Shown here in pieces: positions 45,201-51,518 of a DNA stretch of 51,518 nt; the first letter of the stretch is position 1, and each line of letters opens with the position of its first letter. The stretch covers positions 211,512 through 263,029 of the forward strand of contig ML976754.1 of the NCBI GenBank assembly GCA_010015655.1. Direction: 5' to 3'. Made by a program: the position numbers and the translations under genes. The stretch comes from Bimuria novae-zelandiae CBS 107.79 (Eukaryota > Ascomycota > Dothideomycetes > Pleosporales > Didymosphaeriaceae). The notes below the pieces were generated by a model. It saw only the letters and a list, made by a program, of their open reading frames with translations, was not told where the DNA came from and searched no databases.

Positions 45201-47146
45201 GAAATTTGGCTATAAATACCTAACGCCTCTATTAACTCTACCACTAGTTACACTCCTTGCCTAGTTAATAACAGGAGATAAATAACCTAAACTACCTTAT
45301 AAAGTATAAGTAGTGCAATTGCAAACAAGCCTATAAATTACTACTTTTATAGCAGGCACTAAAGCTAGCAGCGCCAGTAAATACAATAGCAAGATTCTTA
45401 ATAAGGCCTAGCTTTAACGTATAATTATAGTAGGCAAGAAGCCGCATCGGAGCGTGCTACTAGAGCCACCTACATGCTAAAACAAGCTCGAGGACCACCC
45501 TCTCTACAATATGTGGAAGGAAGCCGAGCGATTCTATCTACAGAGCTATAAGGAAATAAAATCCTGGAGTAAGGTTATAGCCACTCTAGTAAAAGCAATA
45601 GGCCACCAAATCCTCGACTGTATGTAGGTATATACCTATAAGTTTAATAAACACTATTAACTACAGAAGTGCAAGGCACGACTAGTCGTAAGAGGTAACT
45701 AATAATAGCACCTTACTTCGCAAGAAACCTACGCCGTAATACTAGTAAGACAATTATTTTATATGCTTATAGTAATTACAGCTTAGTTTAACCTAGAGCT
45801 TATCTAACACAATATTACCAACGCTTTTGTCTACGCAAAGCTAGATAGAAAAATCTACATAAGAATGCCCCGTGGCTACTCGCGAGCAGGCACAGTCCTC
45901 TACCTATATAAAGCACTCTATAGACTGCGCATATCTCTACTACTTTGGCAGAGAGAGTTTACATTAACGCTTCGTGATATAGGTTTTAAAACAGTACCCT
46001 ACAAGCTATGCTGTCTTATTAAGGATAGCATTATTATCTTCTTCTATATAGATAACCTTATTATTACTTATAATAAGTTACAATAGTAAGCTGCTAAAGC
46101 TGCTCTAGTAAAGATAAGCACTAAATTTACACTTACTAGTAGTAACGACCTATAATAGTTTCTAGGAGTTAAAGTCATTAGAGACCGCCTAAACAGAAAG
46201 ATCTGGCTTTTATAGGCCTTATACATTAACAAGATCTCGCGCCTTATTAAGCAACATAAGATACGGCACGAAACACTTATAGTAGTAGTTAAACTACTTC
46301 CTCGAACTAGGCTTGCTAGTAAGGCTAAAGTTAATTAATATTAGCGTAAGATAGGATCTATCCTCTACGCTACGGTAACTATATAACTAGATATTACCTT
46401 TACAAGCTCTTAACTTTTATAATTCCTATTAAACCTAAGCAAAGAGCACTAAGCCGCTACTAACTAAGTTCTCCTCTATCTTGCGGATACTAGATTACTA
46501 GGTCTTTAGCTTGGGGGTGTAGATATTTTAGAGGTGGTAAGTAACGCTTCTTTTGCTAATAATACGCTCGATCGCAAGAGCTCATAAGGATATATTATTA
46601 AGTTATTTAGTGGCTTAATTACATGGAAAGCAAATAAGCAAGATATAGTTACTACATTAACTATAGAGGCCAAATTACTAGCTCTCTTATAGGTCGCTAA
46701 AGAAGCTTTGTTTATCTCACGATTACTAAAGGAGCTAAAGATTAATCTTAGTAATTCCCTTATTATAATTAATTACGATAACTAGCAAATAATCTGGCTT
46801 ATTACTAAAGAGATTACTAAGCTGCAGACCAAGCTCCGTTATATAGATATCTATAATTACTAGCTGAGATAAGAGGTCGTATTAAAGATAATTAAGGTAG
46901 ACTATTAACGCTTAGAGGACATGGTTGCAGATAGGCTTATAAAGGCCCTACTAGCTAATAAGTAGAGTAACTTTCTAAACAAATTAGGACTTGCAGAAAT
47001 TAAGGATAAGATTATAAACGTAGAGGTTAACCTGCTTAAGCTAGAGCAGAGAATAGAGGCTTTTAAAATTAAACTATAAAGGATAATACTATTAGATTAC
47101 TAATAGATAGTCTCTAGCTTAAGGATAAGCCTAAGCTAAGGGGGTG

Positions 47147-47345
47147 TGTTCGATTACATGGCACTTTGCACTAAACTTAAAGTGTAAAAGTGGCTAGGCA
47201 ATCCTACGCTAAGAAAAGAAGACTTCGGTAGCAGTCTAACAGAACACGAACAAGACACAACACGAACATTATCAATAAATTATCACAACTATTAATTCTT
47301 ATCATTGCATTATCTCAAAGTGACAGAACACTCTCAAATCTGACA
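47147..47345 (+). repeat. 3' LTR of copia copy 1
   Basis: Starts TGTTCGATTACATGG and ends AAATCTGACA. It is 199 bp, equal in length to the 5' LTR, and less changed. Confidence 0.87.
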
Positions 47346-47519
47346 ACAGCTTGTGAGATTGTGGGAACTTGGCACTTGCAGTAAAACTAACAGAAATACA
47401 TAGTTTAAAATCGCAATTCTGGATCCAAACTCTGTTATGCCTCTGCTGTACTCACGTGTGATTCTTTAGCGTTTGCAGGCACTGGCTGCTACTGTACGTG
47501 CGTGCCACGCCCTTCGACT
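47346..47519 (+). repeat. Direct repeat R1
   Basis: Begins at the copia LTR junction with ACAGCTTGTGAGATTGTGGG. It shares CTGGATCCAAACTCTGTTAT and the GCGTTTG..CACT.GCTGCT block with R2. The pair is clearly diverged. It could be remains of LTRs or of a duplicated segment. Confidence 0.6.
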
Positions 47520-48834
47520 TAAAAACCATCCGCCACGGCCGCACTTCCACGCTTACAGAAAGATATGTACCGTATAAGCAAAGTTAATCACGTAGGTCTA
47601 CGGTATAAATTAGTCTAGAAGGTGAAAACCTAATCCGTAACAAAACTAGTAATCAAATATCCGTTTTCTTTAATGTGAATTCCAAAACCAAGATTTGAAT
47701 TTCGGAATAACGCCATTCGCAATCAAAAACCGGCTCGTTGGAAATAATCCGTTGGCCTGTAGGCGCTTAGAGAGATTAGGTTAGACACTACTCTGCACTC
47801 GGTTAGCGTTATTGTGATTGTAATCGTTACTTGTCGCTTTGGTCGTGGTGCCGCTCTTGGCACTAATATTGCCAGCGGCACAGCGGTTCGCTTGCGCATT
47901 ACGTTATGTAAAATGCAATCTGTAAATACTTCGACTCGACACCGCTAGCTGAGAGGATAGTTGCGACATCGCCACTTTCAAAGCCACACATACCCCTGCA
48001 AAGCGCTAGTGCATATTTAGTTAGCCTATTTCCGGGTCCCTCAGAATAAACAAAGTGCACGAACCGGAAACCGGTTTCAGTCACTACAACACCACGACTG
48101 GGGGCGATGGCGCAACGGTACATAGACCCAGTTTGCAGTTTATGAAATCTCAAATTCTGGAACCAGTTAATGGGATACGGTCCCTTGTTTCTAGGATTAT
48201 AAAATTAACTGTTGGCTGGCGCTCCTCCTTGGGCTGGTGCGTGCTTAGGTACAGTGGTGACTAATACTGCTTAGTAACGTTATACCACACGAACGAAAGC
48301 AATCGAGAGGCTAATTGGCTGCAATTTGTGGCAGCCACGCAGGTTCCGTCTCCAGAAGTAATGATTGGCTTGTTCTGGGTGAAAAGGAATCGGTTCAAGG
48401 TTTATTCAACGTTAAATTTGACATAGTATTCTCAAAGTTTTCGATTTTAAAACTCAATAAATCACTTTCGTTAAGTGAGAAGGACCCTGCTAATCTTTCC
48501 AAGTAAGGAACGCGGCGTTTGCCGAACAGAAATCACTTCTAGGATAGGGTTACTATTATCGAAAGTCGAAAACGCGTTCCTAAATTCAACGTGTTGTTTT
48601 CGCACCTTTATTCTGCTCTGCCCTAGTGAAAGCATGATCTGTAAGTATAAGTAATAATTCAAATTCTGTTTTTTTATTGTGGAAAAGCGGAAATTAAAAA
48701 TTAAATGTTAGAATTATAACTTTAGCATCTAAATTTAAGTTTCCCTTCCTAGTATAATTAGTCTATTCTTTTCCATTAACTGAAAGCTCGGCATTTACTA
48801 ATCCCACTTTTGAGCCAATTTTCCAAAGTGGGTT

Positions 48835-49012
48835 ACAGTTTGTGAGATTGTGGGAAAGGGCGCTTGCAGCAATCCTGGCAGAAATGCACAATCTAAAATC
48901 GTATTTCTGGATCCAAACTCTGTTATGCGCATAGTACACCTTTGCTCTACTTAATTGTGTTCCTTAAGCGTTTGTAGCCACTTGCTGCTGTAAGCGTCCC
49001 TTGCCGTTCGAC
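48835..49012 (+). repeat. Direct repeat R2
   Basis: Begins ACAGTTTGTGAGATTGTGGG and follows R1 in order through the shared CTGGATCCAAACTCTGTTAT block to GTTCGAC. It lies in the same orientation about 1.49 kb downstream of R1. Confidence 0.6.
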
Positions 49013-49063
49013 ATCCTCTGTAAAGGGATGCAGAGTCGCCCCGGCAGCTCCCACTAAAACCAC

Positions 49064-49262
49064 TGTCAGATTTGATAGTGTTCTGTCACTTTAAGATAAT
49101 GCAATAATAAGAATTAATAGTTGTAATAATTTATTAATAATGTTCGTGTTGTGTCTTATTCGTGTTCTATTAGACTACTACCAAAGTCTTCTTTTCTTAG
49201 CGTAGGATTGCCTAGCCACCTTTACACTTTAAGTTTAGTGTAAAGTGCTATATAATCGAACA
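49064..49262 (-). repeat. 3' LTR of copia copy 2
   Basis: 199 bp, inverted relative to the LTRs of copy 1. Its inner edge adjoins the same purine-rich tract (CCCCCTTAG on the plus strand). The outer flank is ACCAC at 49059-49063; the other flank lies outside the window. Confidence 0.85.
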
Positions 49263-51518
49263 CACCCCCTTAGCTTAGGCTTATCCTTAAGCTAGAGACT
49301 ATCTGTCGGTAATCTAATAGTATTATCCTTTATAATTTAATTTTAAAAGCCTCTATTCTCTGCTCTAGCTTAAGCAGGTTAACCTCCACGTTTATAATCT
49401 TATTCTTAATTTCTGCAAGTCCTAATTTATTTAAAAAGTTACTCTACTTGTTAGCTGGCAGGGCCTTCGTAAGCCTATCTATAACTATGTCCTCCAAGCG
49501 TTAATAGTCTACCTTAATTGTCTTTAATACGACCTCTTGTCTCAGCCAGTAATTATAGATATTTACATAACGGAGCTTGGTCTGCAGCTTAGCGATCTCT
49601 TTAATAATAAGCCAGATTATTTGCTAGTTATCGCAATTAATTGTGATAAGGGAATTGCTAAAGTTAATCTTTAGCTCCTTTAGTAATCGTGAGATAAATA
49701 AAGCTTCTTTAGCCACCTATAAGAGAGCTAGTAATTTAGCCTCTATAGTTAATATAGTAACTGTATCTTGCTTATTTGCTTTCCATGTAATTAAGCCACT
49801 AAATAACTTAATAATGTATCCTTGTGAGCCCTTGCGGTCGAGCGTATTATTAGTAAAAGAAGCGTTACTTGCCACCTCTAAAGTATCTACACCCCCAAGC
49901 TAAAGACCTAGTAATCTGGTATCCGCAAGATAGAGGAGAACTTAATTAGTAACGGCTTAGTGCTCTTTGCTTAGGTTTAATAGGAATCGTGAAAGTTAAG
50001 AGCTTATAAAGGCAATATCTAGTCGTGTAATTACCGCAGCGTAGAGGATAGATCCTATCTTACGCTAATATTAATTAACTTTAGCCTTACTAGCAAGCCT
50101 AGTTCGAGGAAGTAGTTTAACTACTACTATAGGTGTTTCGTGCCGTATCTTATGTTGCTTAATAAGGCGCGAGATCTTGTCAATGTATAAGGTCTGTAAA
50201 AGCTAGATCTTTCCATTCAGGCGGTCTCTAATAACTTTAACTTCTAGAAACTATTATAGGTCGTTACTACTAGTAAGTGTAAATTTAGTGCTTATCTTTA
50301 CTAGAGCAGCTTTAGCAGCTTACTATTGTAACTTATTATAAGTAATAATAAGGTTATCTATATAGAAGAAGATAATAATGCTATCCTTAATAAGACAGCA
50401 TAGCTTGTAGGGTACTGTTTTAAAACCTATATCACGAAGCGTTAATGTAAACTCTCTCTGCCAAAGTAGTAGAGATATGCGCAGTCTATAGAGTGCTTTA
50501 TATAGGTAGAGGACTGTGCCTGCTCGCGAGTAGCCACGGGGCATTCTTATGTAGATTTTTCTATCTAGCTTTGCGTAGACAAAAGCGTTGGTAATATTGT
50601 GTTAGATAAGCTCTAGGTTAAACTAAGCTGTAATTACTATAAGCATATAAAATAATTGTCTTACTAGTATTACGGCGTAGGTTTCTTGCGAAGTAAGGTG
50701 CTATTATTAGTTACCTCTTACGACTAGTCGTGCCTTGCACTTCTGTAGTTAATAGTGTTTATTAAACTTATAGGTATATACCTACATACAGTCGAGGATT
50801 TGGTGGCCTATTGCTTTTACTAGAGTGGCTATAACCTTACTCCAGGATTTTATTTCCTTATAGCTCTGTAGATAGAATCGCTCGGCTTCCTTCCACATAT
50901 TGTAGAGAGGGTGGTCCTCGAGCTTGTTTTAGCATGTAGGTGGCTCTAGTAGCACGCTCCGATGCGGCTTCTTGCCTACTATAATTATACGTTAAAGCTA
51001 GGCCTTATTAAGAATCTTGCTATTGTATTTACTGGCGCTGCTAGCTTTAGTGCCTGCTATAAAAGTAGTAATTTATAGGCTTGTTTGCAATTGCACTACT
51101 TATACTTTATAAGGTAGTTTAGGTTATTTATCTCCTGTTATTAACTAGGCAAGGAGTGTAACTAGTGGTAGAGTTAATAGAGGCGTTAGGTATTTATAGC
51201 CAAATTTCCTACTTTACCTATAGCCTAAGGTCTCCTCGTCCCCTTCCTTATACGATGTGTTAGTGATTATTTTATTTTTATAAAAGGACTCCGTCTCTAG
51301 GTTTTACTAAAGTAAGGGAGGTAGCTCCACTAATCGCACCTAAGCTACGATTTCTTCTAAGGTGCTATGTATAAGGTTGTCTATTAGGTCTTTAGTCTTA
51401 CCTAAGAATACTAAGTCCTTATTAAAAATTACATCGCAGGTGCTGATAACCTTTGTAAGTAATAGAATCTAGATTCTTTAAATATTAGTTAATTAGTAGC
51501 TAACAAGGTAGCCAATCC
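49064..51518 (-). mobile_element. Ty1/copia retrotransposon copy 2, inverted and cut by the window edge
   Basis: The LTR at 49064-49262 reads TGTTCGATT...AAATCTGACA on the minus strand. The 3' part of the element follows leftwards from the window end: RNase H (about 49500-49900), reverse transcriptase (the 73-codon stretch at 50323-50544 is the same peptide as 45865-46086) and the end of integrase. The sequence matches copy 1 from 44892 to 47345 nearly base for base, including shared stop codons, with a few C/T differences such as CCGAC at about 49305 against CTAAT in copy 1. It is inactive as seen. Confidence 0.87.

Larger units (their letters stand above)
42068..47345 (+). mobile_element. 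Ty1/copia retrotransposon copy 1, complete but RIP-inactivated
   Basis: 199-bp LTRs (42068-42266 and 47147-47345) bound a 4.9-kb interior. Plus-strand remains in order: gag-like segment, GAG-pre-integrase block near 44094-44150 (WHRRLGHPG), integrase, copia reverse transcriptase with an intact 73-codon stretch at 45865-46086 that includes FFYIDN (from FFYVDD), and RNase H near 46540-46900. The gag-to-RNase H order with integrase before RT defines Ty1/copia. A purine tract (CTAAGGGGG) precedes the 3' LTR. Stop codons are very frequent, so no polyprotein is made. The flanks AACCC (left) and ACAGC (right) are not a matching 5-bp duplication. Confidence 0.85.
47346..49063. other. Spacer between two inverted copia copies
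   Basis: 1.7 kb of near-normal composition without a recognised gene. It holds a diverged direct repeat pair (47346-47519 and 48835-49012) and a perfect 8-bp hairpin CCCACTTT/AAAGTGGG at 48803-48832. ORFs of 63-84 codons are not protein-like. Confidence 0.55.

Noticed and set aside
42061..47350. Mutated copia copy as an intact endogenous element
   Set aside because: Stop codons are frequent in every domain; only a 73-codon reverse transcriptase fragment is open.

Overview
The window is a piece of a filamentous ascomycete (Pezizomycotina) nuclear genome, probably a Dothideomycete. This rests on short GT..AG introns with CTAAC/CTGAC branch sites, a HET-domain gene, a DUF1996 gene and a G1-peptidase-fold gene. 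The AT-rich, stop-riddled transposon copies look like repeat-induced point mutation (RIP): CpA and TpG are almost absent and TpA is in excess. Gene islands of normal composition alternate with dead transposons.

Layout. 1-2.3 kb: a decayed Fot1/pogo-type element (A) and a 237-bp MITE. 2.4-9.4 kb: HET-domain protein (+), HAD hydrolase (-), MAK16 ribosome-biogenesis factor (-) and the mitochondrial tRNA-modification GTPase MSS1/MnmE (+); the last two share a divergent promoter. 9.4-21 kb: a gene-poor tract split by a 3.1-kb RIP-mutated hAT element (13514-16621, 8-bp target duplication). Inside it, on the minus strand at 10039-10366, lie three tiny ORFs; two encode the same GRGGYN peptide with only synonymous differences. 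21-25.5 kb: HUS1 checkpoint clamp subunit (-), a secreted G1-fold protein without its catalytic pair (-), and a secreted DUF1996 protein (+). 26-29.9 kb: a nested block in which Fot1-like element D contains Fot1-like element B and a solo LTR. 30-36.4 kb: an alpha-arrestin-like gene with one in-frame stop, an acidic unknown protein, an RS-rich CCCH zinc-finger protein (all +), and an MFS sugar transporter (-). 37.3-51.5 kb: a PIF/Harbinger element containing Fot1-like element C, a complete but dead Ty1/copia element, a 1.7-kb spacer, and a second copia copy in opposite orientation that runs off the window.

The core genes (MAK16, MSS1, HUS1) are housekeeping and were resolved exon by exon. The HET, secreted-protein and transporter genes are more typical of accessory surroundings. 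The most novel signal is the candidate polycistronic small-ORF gene. It has a TATA box, a leader without ATG, ATG-free spacers, and two peptides that differ in sequence only at silent positions (apart from one inserted alanine codon). The second is a 17-bp duplicated motif inside the terminal inverted repeats of four Fot1/pogo-type elements. All gene models were made by eye; no database search was possible.
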